64,000 nt of DNA from an uncultured Clostridia bacterium (GTDB taxonomy: Bacteria; Bacillota; Clostridia; Christensenellales; Aristaeellaceae), in assembly GCA_934647235.1 (NCBI GenBank), contig CAKUFG010000009.1, positions 32,886-96,885 on the forward strand, given 5' to 3'. The notes beneath the pieces are model-generated. The model saw only the letters and a list, made by a program, of their open reading frames with translations. It did not search any database and was not told the DNA's origin. A program made the translations under genes and the position numbers. Shown here one piece after another: positions 30,936 to 40,331 of this stretch. Within the stretch, counting starts at the first letter, position 1; the number at the start of each line of letters is the position of its first letter.

Positions 30936-33587
30936 TTATTCAGTGCGCAGCGCCACCACGGGATCCTTCTTGGCAGCCATGCGGGAGGGAATCGCGCCGG
31001 CCAGGATGGTCAGCAGCATGCTGATGGCCACCAGAATCGCCGCAGCGCCGCCGGGCAGGATGGCCGCCGCGTTGATCTGCGTCAGATGGTGAATCAGCGC
31101 GTTGATGGGGAAGGTCAGCAGCCACGTCACCAGCACGCCCAGCAGGCCCGCCACCAGGCCGATAATCAGCGTTTCAGCGGTAAACACGCGCGATACGTCG
31201 CCCTTGGACGCGCCCATGGCGCGCAGGATGCCGATCTCCTTGGTGCGCTCCAGCACGCTGATGTAGGTGATGATGCCGATCATGATGGAGGACACCACCA
31301 GCGAAATGGACACAAACGCGATCAGTACATAGGAAATGGTATCCACAATCGTGGTGACGGAGGACATGAGCGAGCCCACATAATCGGTATAGCGGATCAC
31401 GCTTTCCTCATGCCCCGCGGCCTGCATCTGCGCGTTATATTGCTCAATCAGATCCACAATACGCTGCTTGCTTTCAAAATCGATGGGATAAATCTTGATC
31501 TGCGTGGGCGTATCCAGGTTGGTTGCATTCAGCTTGGCCAGGTTGCCCTCGTAGGTGGCGTCGGTCTTTTGCTTGGCCATTTCGGCGCGCATCATGGACA
31601 GAATCCGTTCCTCGCTCATCATGCCGATCATGGCGCGCGCGGCGGTCTGCTGCTCCTGCGGCAGGGAATCCAGATAGGCGTCCAGCATTTCCATGCTGGG
31701 CTCCATATCCACGCCGCCGTTAAAATTGATGCCGGTAAAGATATCGGTGTCGGGATGCTCGCGCTGCGCCTTGACGGCGGGCGTTTCGTTATTGGCCGAT
31801 ACCACATATTCCACCAGCTCGTGGGTGTAGCCCACGCCGCCGGCCATCATGCTGCTGATCATGGAATTGCTGCTGCTGCGCGCAATGCCCGCAATGCGCA
31901 GCGTTACGCCCTGATCCAACGCCTGGCTCATCGCCGCCTCATCGCCGCTGATATCGGCGTAAATGCCATCCCCCTGCTCCTGATACAGATTGCCGGGCAG
32001 CACCAGGGTGAAGGTAAGGTTGAGCAAATCGTCGTAAGAATAGCTGATTGTTTCGGTTTGCACGGTGCTGCCAGTCAGCAGCGTCATAAACAGCTGCTGC
32101 ACTTCGCTTTGATCACGCAATCCCAGGGTATACAGCGTGGTATCGCTGATATCGTCGTCCTCGCCCACGACCAGCAAAAGCTCGTCGTACTTCTGTGGCA
32201 TATGGCCTGCCAGCAGCTCGTAATTGCCGTGGCGCTGGTTATTCGCGCCCGTCAGCTCAAAGAACACGTTCATGTTGTACATGCTCGTCATCTGCGACAG
32301 CGACGACATGGAGGACATGGACGCCAGCGCATTCGCGTTGCTCATCATGGAGCTGTTGGTCATGGTGTCGATCACCGTGCTGGGCTGTACCTGCAGCACG
32401 CCACCCACGGCGTTACGATTATATATGCGCAGGGTAGAGCCATACTCATAGGCGATGCTGCTGGTCAGGTCGGCGATTTCCTGCGAGCCGTCCAGATACG
32501 CCTTGAAGGAAGGCAGATCGTTTTCATTTACCTCTGATACCATCGCGCTCATCAGATCGCCCATGACGTTGCTGGAATACACGCGGCCTTCCTCGTGCGG
32601 GATATCCTTGCCGGAGGAGGCGCTCATCATGGCGGTCAGCAGGGCCGACTGGTTCATGGTTTCGGATTCAATGGTCAGCGGGTACTGCGTCAGCGTGTCC
32701 TCCTCCACGCTCTTGATATACTCGTTTACGCCGTTGGAAAGCGACAGAATCAGCGCGATGCCGATAATGCCGATGCTGCCCGCCAGCGCCACCATAAAGG
32801 TGCGGCCCTTCTTGGTCATCAGGTTGTTCAGGGACAGATGCAGCGCCGTGCCAAAATGCATGGAGGTCGCCCCCGTGCGGGCAGGCGGCTGCGCCATATC
32901 GTCCTGCCCGTCAAAGGGCATGGTGTCGTCCGTCACACGGCCGTCCAGCAAGCGGATGGTGCGGGTGGCGTACTGCGCGGCAAGCTCGGGATTATGCGTC
33001 ACCATGATAACCAGCCGGTCGCTGGCAATCTCCTTGAGCACGTCCATGATCTGCACGCTGGTTTCGCTGTCCAGCGCGCCGGTGGGCTCGTCAGCCAGCA
33101 GGATTTCAGGATCGTTCACCAGTGCGCGGGCAATGGCCACGCGCTGCATCTGCCCGCCGCTCATTTCATTGGGCTTTTTGTTCAATTGATCGCCCAGGCC
33201 CACGCGCTCCAGCGCCTGCACGGCGCGGCGGCGGCGCTCCTTGGCTGGCACTCCGCCCAGCGTCAGCGCCAGCTCCACATTGCTCAGCACCGTCTGATGC
33301 GGAATCAGATTATAGGACTGAAACACAAAGCCCACCGAATGGTTGCGGTAGCTGTCCCAATCCGCATCCTTATACTCGCGGGTGGAGCGGCCCTTGATGA
33401 TCAGGTCGCCCTGCGTATAGCGATCCAGGCCGCCGATGATATTGAGCAGCGTCGTTTTGCCGCAGCCGGAAGGCCCCAGCACCGCCACAAATTCATTTTG
33501 CCGGAAGGACAGGCTGACGCCCCTGAGCGCCTCTACCCGCAGCTCCCCCGATACATATTCCTTATGGATGTTTGAAAGCGTCAGCAT
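30936..33587 (-). CDS. MacB-type ABC transporter: ATP-binding domain fused to FtsX-like permease
   Basis: 883 residues. The ABC domain (1-225) has GPSGCGKTTLLN (Walker A), a Q-loop in VFQSYNLIPHQT, LNKKPNEMSGGQMQRVAIAR (signature) and LLADEPTGALD (Walker B). The permease part begins with a helix near 265, carries a large external domain of about 400 residues, and ends with three FtsX-type helices (about 745-870) around IGILRAMGASKGDVSRVF. MacB-like proteins act as mechanotransmission machines for peptide or lipoprotein export, or for sensing antimicrobial peptides. GGGAGGA precedes the ATG. It lies downstream of the MMPL/heptad-protein genes and might work with them. Confidence 0.9.
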   Translation of the reverse strand: MLTLSNIHKEYVSGELRVEALRGVSLSFRQNEFVAVLGPSGCGKTTLLNIIGGLDRYTQGDLIIKGRSTREYKDADWDSYRNHSVGFVFQSYNLIPHQTVLSNVELALTLGGVPAKERRRRAVQALERVGLGDQLNKKPNEMSGGQMQRVAIARALVNDPEILLADEPTGALDSETSVQIMDVLKEIASDRLVIMVTHNPELAAQYATRTIRLLDGRVTDDTMPFDGQDDMAQPPARTGATSMHFGTALHLSLNNLMTKKGRTFMVALAGSIGIIGIALILSLSNGVNEYIKSVEEDTLTQYPLTIESETMNQSALLTAMMSASSGKDIPHEEGRVYSSNVMGDLMSAMVSEVNENDLPSFKAYLDGSQEIADLTSSIAYEYGSTLRIYNRNAVGGVLQVQPSTVIDTMTNSSMMSNANALASMSSMSSLSQMTSMYNMNVFFELTGANNQRHGNYELLAGHMPQKYDELLLVVGEDDDISDTTLYTLGLRDQSEVQQLFMTLLTGSTVQTETISYSYDDLLNLTFTLVLPGNLYQEQGDGIYADISGDEAAMSQALDQGVTLRIAGIARSSSNSMISSMMAGGVGYTHELVEYVVSANNETPAVKAQREHPDTDIFTGINFNGGVDMEPSMEMLDAYLDSLPQEQQTAARAMIGMMSEERILSMMRAEMAKQKTDATYEGNLAKLNATNLDTPTQIKIYPIDFESKQRIVDLIEQYNAQMQAAGHEESVIRYTDYVGSLMSSVTTIVDTISYVLIAFVSISLVVSSIMIGIITYISVLERTKEIGILRAMGASKGDVSRVFTAETLIIGLVAGLLGVLVTWLLTFPINALIHHLTQINAAAILPGGAAAILVAISMLLTILAGAIPSRMAAKKDPVVALRTE

Positions 33588-33679
33588 GCGCGTTCATCCT
33601 CCCTGCCATGTTTTCGGCCATATTTTACCACAAAAATGTGAACATAATATAAACCCGGCAAAAAAAGAGCGGTAAATGA

Positions 33680-33814
33680 AGCTCTTTCCTGGTCTGCGAC
33701 AGCATCGTACTGGCCGCAGCGGTGCTGGGCATCCTGCTGACCGCGCCGCTGGGCGCGATCTGCATGGACGCAAGCGATAAAAAGCTGCTGCGGCAAAGCG
33801 CAGAATAATATAAA
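33680..33814 (+). pseudogene. C-terminal fragment resembling a cation:proton antiporter
   Basis: A plus-strand frame without a start codon reads FLVCDSIVLAAAVLGILLTA and continues PLGAICMDASDKK. This resembles the last helix and tail of NhaP/CPA1 antiporters (ILLTAPLGA followed by a short basic tail). The final residues appear shifted out of frame at a run of six A. It is an orphan remnant in the 281-bp gap between the ABC transporter and the heptad-protein gene, with no upstream part in the window. Confidence 0.4.
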
Positions 33815-33868
33815 AATCGAGGGCGGCCCGCCAGGAGCCGCCCTTTTGACTTATGGGAAGGAAATCGT

Positions 33869-35788
33869 TTATTCAATCGCGTCCGTGCGGTAGATGAAGC
33901 GTACCGCGCCGTCCATGCCCTCGGCCAGGCCGGAGTAGTTATTGTAGGACTGCGCCGCCTCAATCAGCAGCTGCGCGCGGGCCAGCAGGGGATCCAGCTC
34001 CTCGTTGATCGCGCTGGTCAGCTTGGATACGCCGTCCGCATCAAAGGTGGTAAGGCCGTCGGCCAGCGCCTTCGCGCCGTCCACCAGCTTGCTCACGCCA
34101 TCAGTCAGGGCAGGCATCGCATCCTTGAGCTGCGCCGCGCCGGACTGCAGGGTATCCGCGCCAGCCTTGAGCTGCGCCGCGCCGGAGGCCGCGTCAGACG
34201 CGCCATTGGTGTAGGCAATCAGGCCGGTATAGAAGGTGTTGTAGCTGTCCAGCTGCGCCTTGAGGGTGACGAGCGACGCGCTCTGCTCGCAGGCAGCGGC
34301 AATCTGCGCCTGCACGGCTTCGGACTGCATGTTCTGCTCCACCAGCAGGCCGATCTGCTCCTCGGTGTGCTGCTCAATCAGCGCAGCTACAGTATCGGAG
34401 GCCATCTGCGCCTCGGTCTGCTGGGCGATAGCCTGCTGCACCTGGGCGGTCTGCATCTGCTGATCCAGCGCGCCCTCAAGCTGCTGACGCTGCGCATCAG
34501 TGACAAGGCCAGCCTTCTGCCCGGCTTCATAGGTTTCCAGGGTCAGGTTCTGGGTGGCCAGAATCTGCGCCATCACGTTTTCCTTCATGGCTTCCATTAC
34601 CTGCGCCTCTACCTGGGGACGCACAGCCTTGGTCACTTCGCTGCGCACGGCATCCACCTGAGCGCGCACCGCGGCTTCCACCTGGGCGCGGGCCTGGGCA
34701 GTTACGCTCTCCTCGGATACGGCTTCCACCAGCTGGCCCAGCACATCGGCATAGTTTTCAACGGTCAGGGCTGCATCTACGCCCGCCTGTGTCAGCGCCG
34801 CGTTGGCCTGCGCCAGCAGGGTTTCAAACACCTGGCGCGCGCCGCCTACCAGCGTTTCGTTGTTGGCGGTCAGGGTGGTCAGGCCGGCAGACAGGGTATC
34901 CGCGCCGGCCGCCAGAGAAACCGTACCGTCCGCCAGTTGATTAATACCATCGTTTAGATTTGCAGTACCGTCCTTCAGATCATTCAGGCCATTATAGAGC
35001 TGGTTGCTGCCGTCAAGCAGCTGGGTCATCGCATTGGTCAGCTTATCGGCGGCTTCCTTAAGCGCGTCGGCGTCCTGCAGCTTATCAGCATCCAGAGCGG
35101 CAAAGGCCTCGTTGGTAGCCAGCGTTACGGTAACAGGCAGGGAGAAGTTTTTCACATCCGCGCTGATTTCCAGATACTCAGGCAGTTCCACTTTGTCTCT
35201 TTCCAGCTTCAAGCCCGCGGTCAGACCAGGCACGCACAAACCCACAGCCACAGTGCGGTCGCCATCGTTGACGGCCTGGCCGTTCTTAACGGACACATTG
35301 GCGAACACTTCATTGTCCAGCAGCGTGCCGGTAATCACGGCAAAGGGCACGGCGACGGTCTCAGCATCCTTGGTATAGCTGGCACTGACCGCATAATCAA
35401 AGCGCAGGGTGACATGGCCGCTCTTGCCAGCCAGATCGGCAGGGGCAATCTCCGTTCCGTCCAGGGTGGCAGAAATCTTCAGCTCAACAGGCAGCGCTTC
35501 GCTGCTGTCGCCCTGATAGTAGATTTCATTGCCCTTGGCCTGCCAAACGCCATCCGCAAAGGCTTCATTGCCCTTGACGTTTTGGATCTTTTCCAGATTG
35601 GATACATCGGCGATGGTATCCGCGCCGTCCGGGTTGCTCAGATAATCGCTTACGATCACGCGGCGGGCAGAGCCGTCCGGATTGGCCAGCACATACACGG
35701 TTTCGTCCTTTTTCCCCTCGGCCAGGGCAGGCAGCACAGCCGCGCAGGCCAGGGTCAGCGAAAGCAGAATCGCAATGAACTTTTTCAT
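33869..35788 (-). CDS. secreted X-X-X-L-X-X-G heptad-repeat protein
   Basis: 639 residues from MKKFIAILLSL (AAAGGAG upstream). A signal peptide (about 1-24, cut after ALA) is followed by a beta-rich domain (30-240). A helical region has Leu/Gly-spaced heptads (LLDGSNQLYNGLNDLKDGTA, LKAGADTLQSGAAQLKD, VDGAKALADG) interrupted by an alanine/glutamine-rich coiled coil (about 350-510). It resembles the extracellular part of YhgE/Pip-type proteins but has no terminal membrane helices. It starts 6 bp after the MMPL gene, so both are one operon. It is probably an external partner of the MMPL transporter. Function unproven. Confidence 0.75.
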   Translation of the reverse strand: MKKFIAILLSLTLACAAVLPALAEGKKDETVYVLANPDGSARRVIVSDYLSNPDGADTIADVSNLEKIQNVKGNEAFADGVWQAKGNEIYYQGDSSEALPVELKISATLDGTEIAPADLAGKSGHVTLRFDYAVSASYTKDAETVAVPFAVITGTLLDNEVFANVSVKNGQAVNDGDRTVAVGLCVPGLTAGLKLERDKVELPEYLEISADVKNFSLPVTVTLATNEAFAALDADKLQDADALKEAADKLTNAMTQLLDGSNQLYNGLNDLKDGTANLNDGINQLADGTVSLAAGADTLSAGLTTLTANNETLVGGARQVFETLLAQANAALTQAGVDAALTVENYADVLGQLVEAVSEESVTAQARAQVEAAVRAQVDAVRSEVTKAVRPQVEAQVMEAMKENVMAQILATQNLTLETYEAGQKAGLVTDAQRQQLEGALDQQMQTAQVQQAIAQQTEAQMASDTVAALIEQHTEEQIGLLVEQNMQSEAVQAQIAAACEQSASLVTLKAQLDSYNTFYTGLIAYTNGASDAASGAAQLKAGADTLQSGAAQLKDAMPALTDGVSKLVDGAKALADGLTTFDADGVSKLTSAINEELDPLLARAQLLIEAAQSYNNYSGLAEGMDGAVRFIYRTDAIE

Positions 35789-35794
35789 TTTCAA

Positions 35795-37864
35795 TTACTC
35801 CTTTACCTTCATATTCAGCGTCGTATGGCGCACCACGCCGTCCAGCAGCATCAGGAACGCGGGCAGCATCAGGATGACGCATACCACGCTGATCAGCGCG
35901 CCGCGGGCCATCAGCATGCACATGGAGCTGACGATATCGATGTTGGAATACACAGCCACGCCGAAGGTGGCGGCGAACAGGCCCATGCCGCTGACAATGA
36001 TGGAGGGCACGGAGGCAGCCAGCGCCGTGCTGACGGCCTCATACTTGCCCTTGCCGCTGACGCGCTCCGCCTTGTAGCGGGTGGTCATCAGGATGGCGTA
36101 GTCCACCGTCGCGCCCAGCTGAATGGTGGAAATGCAGATCGGCGCGATGAAGGGCAGCGACTGACCCAGATAGTGCGGCAGACCCAGGTTGATGAAGATA
36201 GCCAGTTCGATCACGGCAATCAGGATCACCGGCAGAGACAGGCTCTTTTCCACCAGCAGGATGATGACGAAGATGGCGATGATGGAGAACAGGTTGACCA
36301 CCTGGAAGTCGTGGCCGGTCGTCTCGATCATATCCTTGGTGCAGGGCGCTTCGCCAATGAGCATGCCGGAGGGATCGTACTTTTTCAGGATCGCGTTCAG
36401 GCTGTCGATCTGATCGTTCACCGCATCGCTGGCAACCTTGTATTCAGAGTTGATCAGCATCAGCTCCCAGCGGTCGCTCTTGAGGATGGAGCGCACGGAA
36501 TCGGGCAGTACCTCCTCGGGCACGCGGCTGCCAACCACGCTTTCCAGCGACAGCACATACTTTACGCCGTCCACGTCCTCCATCTCGCGCTTCATATTGC
36601 GCACATCGCGGGAGGGCAGGTTGGCGTCCACCAGCAGCATATGGGTGGAGGCGATATCAAAATCCTCCGCCAGCTTGCTGTGGGCAATCACATAGTCGAT
36701 GTCCTGCGGCAGGCACTGACCCATGTCGTAGTACACCTCGTCGTTGGTTTTGGCATAGCCCATATAGGCGGGGATAGCCAGCGCCACAAACACAGCCAGG
36801 AACACGGGGAACGCCTTGGTGATCTTGTGGGCAAAGCCGTTGGCGTTGCGGATCAGCGCCTTATGGCGCGTCTTCTGCAGCGGACGGTCAAACAGCAGGA
36901 TCATAGCGGGCAGCACGGTTACGCAGCCGATTACGCCCAGCAGCACTCCCTTGGCCATCACGATGCCCAGGTCGCGGCCCATGGTGAAGCTCATGAAGCA
37001 CAAAGCGATAAAGCCCGCGATGGTGGTGATGGAGGAGCCCAGCACCGACACAAACGTTTCGTGGATGGCCTTGGCCATGGCCTCGTTTTTATCCTCAATG
37101 TGCGTGCGCTGCTCATTGTAGCTGTTCCACAGGAAGATGGAATAGTCCATCGTCACAGCCAGCTGCAGCACGGCGGACAGCGCCTTGGTGATGTAGGAAA
37201 TCTCGCCCAGGAAGTAGTTGCTGCCCAGGTTGATCATAATACAGATGCCGATGCTGGCCAGGAAGATCAGCGGCGCCAGCCAGCTGTCCAGCAGGATCAT
37301 CATGGCCAGGCACGCGCAGGCCACAGCCAGTGCCACATAGATGGGCTCTTCCTGCTCGCACAGATCCTTCAGATCGGTCACCAGTGCGGACATGCCCGTG
37401 ACAAAGCACTGCCTGCCGGCCAGGGAGCGGATCTCGCGGATGGCCTCCATGGTAACGTCCGCCGAGGTGGAGCTGTCAAAGAACACCGCCAGCATCGTCG
37501 CGTCGCCATTGTTGAACTCGTTATATATCTTTTCAGGCAGGATCTCCATGGGCACGCTCAGGTCAGCCACGGTATCATACCAGACCACCGAGTCCACATG
37601 CCCGACCGCCTCGATCTTTTCCTTCAGCGCCGATACGTCCCGCGCGGGCATATCCTCCACCACGATCAGGGAGAAAGCACCCTTGCCGAAATCGGCAAGC
37701 AGTTCGTTCTGGCCGATGACCGTATCCATGTCCTCGGGCAGATAGTCCAGCATATCGTAGTTGATGCGGGTATTGACCATTCCCAGCACGGAGGGAACGA
37801 GCAGCACCAACGCGACAATCAGAATAAGCACGCGGTGTTTCACAACCGCTTTGGATAAGCGCAT
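35795..37864 (-). CDS. MMPL/RND family transporter
   Basis: 689 residues with the two-fold RND repeat: helix 1 (about 10-30), an external loop to about 175, helices 2-6 (LAPLIFLASIGICIMINLGSNY, AVTMDYSIFLWN and others), then the same again with ATVDYAILMTTRYK near 575. The paired MDYS/VDYA motifs in helix 4 are the proton-relay Asp-Tyr signature of MMPL proteins. It is proton-driven export of lipids or hydrophobic compounds in the family. GGTAGGAG precedes the ATG. It is flanked by DUF308 (21 bp) and the heptad protein (6 bp), forming one unit. Confidence 0.9.
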   Translation of the reverse strand: MRLSKAVVKHRVLILIVALVLLVPSVLGMVNTRINYDMLDYLPEDMDTVIGQNELLADFGKGAFSLIVVEDMPARDVSALKEKIEAVGHVDSVVWYDTVADLSVPMEILPEKIYNEFNNGDATMLAVFFDSSTSADVTMEAIREIRSLAGRQCFVTGMSALVTDLKDLCEQEEPIYVALAVACACLAMMILLDSWLAPLIFLASIGICIMINLGSNYFLGEISYITKALSAVLQLAVTMDYSIFLWNSYNEQRTHIEDKNEAMAKAIHETFVSVLGSSITTIAGFIALCFMSFTMGRDLGIVMAKGVLLGVIGCVTVLPAMILLFDRPLQKTRHKALIRNANGFAHKITKAFPVFLAVFVALAIPAYMGYAKTNDEVYYDMGQCLPQDIDYVIAHSKLAEDFDIASTHMLLVDANLPSRDVRNMKREMEDVDGVKYVLSLESVVGSRVPEEVLPDSVRSILKSDRWELMLINSEYKVASDAVNDQIDSLNAILKKYDPSGMLIGEAPCTKDMIETTGHDFQVVNLFSIIAIFVIILLVEKSLSLPVILIAVIELAIFINLGLPHYLGQSLPFIAPICISTIQLGATVDYAILMTTRYKAERVSGKGKYEAVSTALAASVPSIIVSGMGLFAATFGVAVYSNIDIVSSMCMLMARGALISVVCVILMLPAFLMLLDGVVRHTTLNMKVKE

Positions 37865-37885
37865 GTTTTACTCCTACCTTTCCAT

Positions 37886-38473
37886 TTATTCCACCCTGGC
37901 CTCAACGCCGTCAACGCGCTGATGTCGGATGATCTTGATATTAAACAGCGCCACGCACAGGTTCAGCACGCCTTCCAGCATCATGCCGATGCCCAGCAGC
38001 ACCGTCAGCGCCCGCGCGCTTTGCATGGGCCGCAGCGCCAGCAGCACGCCCACAACGCCCGCCCCCACGGCCAGCGTCAGGATCAGCGGCCAGCTTTTCA
38101 GGCCGAACCGGCGCGCGTCCAGCGCCGATTGCAGCTTGAACAGCCCATCCGTCATGGTGGCGATGCCCAGCATCAGGCACAGGAACGACATCGCCTGGTC
38201 GGGGTTGCGCAGGATGATCACGCCCAGCACCGCCAGCATCAGCCCCAGCGACAGATCAAACTGAAACGCCAGCCGGTACAGATCCTTGGAAAAATACCCG
38301 ATCAGCTTGACGATGCCAAAGGCGATCAGCATCACCCCCGCCGCAATGCCGATCAGCGATACGCTTAAATCGCGCAGCGCAATCAGCCCCACGCCCAGCA
38401 CAATAAAAAGCGCCGACAGGATGATGTAGCTGGTTTTGGCAATCCGGATAGCTTTTGTAGATCGCACGTTCAT
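37886..38473 (-). CDS. DUF308/HdeD-like membrane protein
   Basis: 195 residues with six short helices in three similar pairs (ALFIVLGVGLIALRD, GVMLIAFGIVKLIGYF, LGLMLAVLGVIILRNPDQA, FLCLMLGIATMTDGLFKLQ). The 'RNPDQA' turn and the repeat pattern are those of HdeD/DUF308 proteins, some of which protect against acid or envelope stress. GGGAGGTG precedes the ATG. It is the first gene of the operon with the MMPL transporter and heptad protein. Confidence 0.85.
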   Translation of the reverse strand: MNVRSTKAIRIAKTSYIILSALFIVLGVGLIALRDLSVSLIGIAAGVMLIAFGIVKLIGYFSKDLYRLAFQFDLSLGLMLAVLGVIILRNPDQAMSFLCLMLGIATMTDGLFKLQSALDARRFGLKSWPLILTLAVGAGVVGVLLALRPMQSARALTVLLGIGMMLEGVLNLCVALFNIKIIRHQRVDGVEARVE

Positions 38474-38653
38474 TCACCTCCCACGCGGATTTCCGCACCC
38501 TTCTCTCAGGTGCGGAAGGAAGTATACCAAACCCCTGAAAAAAGGAAAATGGACGCTTTCCCCGCCATGCCCGAAAATTGGGCAGGCAGGATGAAATGCC
38601 CAATTCGATGGCCGAAGTACGATTGTTTGCTTGCATATTTTACAATTTCACGC

Positions 38654-38682
38654 TTGACATCATTGCCTGTATATGGCATGAT
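38654..38682 (+). promoter_or_regulatory. promoter of the solute-binding lipoprotein gene
   Basis: TTGACA (38654-38659), 17-bp spacer, CATGAT (38677-38682). The -35 is perfect and the -10 moderate. The gene starts at 38747 behind AAAGGAGG. Confidence 0.6.
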
Positions 38683-38746
38683 ATAGGCAGATACCCCAGA
38701 TATTGGTTTTCTTGGACAACCGCACACAACAAAAGGAGGTCTCCCC

Positions 38747-40000
38747 ATGCGCAAGACACCCTGGGCGCGGCTGTTCGCCCTGATGCTATCCTGCCTGCTG
38801 GCAGCCGCATGCTCCCCCCTGTCTCTGGCCGAAACCGCAGCCACCCCCGAGCGCACGCTGACCATCTCCTTCGGCGGCGGCGGATCAGAGCTTAACTTTA
38901 TGGATGCGATAGAAGCCTTCCAGGCGCTGCATCCGAATGTTAAGATCACGCTGGTAGAGGGCAGCAACAGCAATCCGGACGCGCATGCCTGGTATGCAGA
39001 CGCGCTGTCTTCCTACGAGAGCGGCGTCGATCTGATCTGGTGCGATACCATCTCTGTTGATCTGCAAGCGCTGATGGATAAGAATCTGGTAGCCCCGCTG
39101 ACAGACAAAGCGCTGATTGACGACGTGCGCTCCATGTATCCGCAGGTTGCCGATTTTGTGATGCGCGAGGATATGCTGTATGCCTATCCGGTGGAAATCT
39201 GGCCCGGCCATGACAGCATCAATCCTGGGCTCCTGCAAAAGCTCAACCTGGGCCCCGTGCCGAAAACCGTGGACGAATACATGGATCTGGTCTATGCCTG
39301 GTACACCGCCGAGGAATACCCGGAGCGCATCGCGACCTATCAGCTGGATTACCCTATAACCCTGGAAGAGGAAAAAGAGCATGTATGGTCGCGGTTAATG
39401 ATCGCCTATCTGCACTATCTGTGCGAGGGCATGTCCGCCGATGAAATGGAAGGCTTCACCTTTGATACGCCGGAGTTCCGCAAGCTGCTGGAATCCTACA
39501 AGCGCATCTGGAGCTTGGAGCCCCGCACGGAGGTTGCCGCTTCCGCAGGCAAAAAGCAGCGGATTATCGACGATCTGATCTTTGTAACCTTCCTGGAGGA
39601 CGGGCAGGAAGTATGGATGTACCCCAAGGCAGCGCTCAATGAAGACGACTATTACCATGGCCCGCTGACCTGGTTCATGCTGCATCCGCAAAGCCCCAAT
39701 CAGGACATCGCGATGGAATTCCTCAAGTATTACAGCGAGCATCCCGATTGGCGCAGCGCGTTTGAGCTGCACCCCGACGCGCAGTCGGACAAGTATCCCG
39801 AAGCGCTGGCCGCGGTCTACCGCGAAGTAGCCCCGCACTATTGCCTGGGCGCGTGCAGCCGCTATAACCGCATCATCCTGTGGGATCTGGAGGACGATTA
39901 TTCCTTCGTCAGCGCCTATTGCGCCGGTTATCTGACGGCCGATATGCTGATTGAAGCCTTCGATCTGTACCTGAACAACGGACTGAGCAAAATCCAGTAA
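38747..40000 (+). CDS. extracellular solute-binding lipoprotein
   Basis: 417 residues. A lipoprotein signal ends LLAAAC-S, so Cys22 would be lipidated. The mature protein has the fold of family 1 binding proteins: RTLTISFGGGGSELNFMDAI with AFQALHPNVKITLVEG, then SYESGVDLIWCDTISVDLQ, and late WFMLHPQSPNQDIAMEFLKY. It probably binds a sugar or oligosaccharide for an ABC importer, but no permease or ATPase genes adjoin it. It is therefore an orphan receptor, or one that feeds a transporter encoded elsewhere. Confidence 0.8.
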   Translation: MRKTPWARLFALMLSCLLAAACSPLSLAETAATPERTLTISFGGGGSELNFMDAIEAFQALHPNVKITLVEGSNSNPDAHAWYADALSSYESGVDLIWCDTISVDLQALMDKNLVAPLTDKALIDDVRSMYPQVADFVMREDMLYAYPVEIWPGHDSINPGLLQKLNLGPVPKTVDEYMDLVYAWYTAEEYPERIATYQLDYPITLEEEKEHVWSRLMIAYLHYLCEGMSADEMEGFTFDTPEFRKLLESYKRIWSLEPRTEVAASAGKKQRIIDDLIFVTFLEDGQEVWMYPKAALNEDDYYHGPLTWFMLHPQSPNQDIAMEFLKYYSEHPDWRSAFELHPDAQSDKYPEALAAVYREVAPHYCLGACSRYNRIILWDLEDDYSFVSAYCAGYLTADMLIEAFDLYLNNGLSKIQ

Positions 40001-40015
40001 TCCCCCATGCAAAAG

Positions 40016-40304
40016 CCGCCGCCCCTTTGCAGGAACGGCGGCCAGGGTGTCAAAAAAGTCTCGTTAAAACTCCTGGGATGCATGAAGGGGCCGCAGCCCC
40101 TTCATATGTAATCCGCAGCGGCGGCGTGTACGGCGCGAGGAGCAGCCGTCAGGCTGCTTCCTATGTCATTTTCTGCCCGTGAGCCTCTGGCTCACAAGAA
40201 AATGACGTTTCCGATGCAAGTCCGCTTTAGCTGACTTGCATCGGCAGCCTGTCGAAAAGCCTTTTCGACAGGCTGCCCGCCGCCCCTTTGCAGGAACGGC
40301 GGCC
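40016..40304. repeat. stem-loop array element inserted at a terminator, flanked by 28-bp direct repeats
   Basis: A terminator-like hairpin unit (CCGCCG...CGGCGGCC) occurs at 40016-40043 and again, identical over 28 bp, at 40277-40304, where TTTTTATG follows. Between them 233 bp hold five consecutive stem-loops: ATGAAGGGGC/GCCCCTTCAT (40082-40105), GCAGCC/GGCTGC (40142-40157), GTCATTTTC...GAAAATGAC with an inner GTGAGCC/GGCTCAC (40165-40206), CCGATGCAAGTC/GACTTGCATCGG (40211-40244) and GCAGCCTGTCGAAAAG/CTTTTCGACAGGCTGC (40244-40276, 16 bp perfect). The first ~60 bp recur at 63900. No gene is present. Confidence 0.85.
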
Positions 40305-40331
40305 TTTTTATGTGGTCGCATTATTTCATGA

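Noticed and set aside
30849..32537. 562-codon plus-strand frame
   Set aside because: Opposite the permease part of the ABC transporter, histidine-rich nonsense composition, no start signal.
40016..40304. CRISPR array or tandem repeat
   Set aside because: The hairpins differ in sequence and spacing, so there is no repeat-spacer structure.
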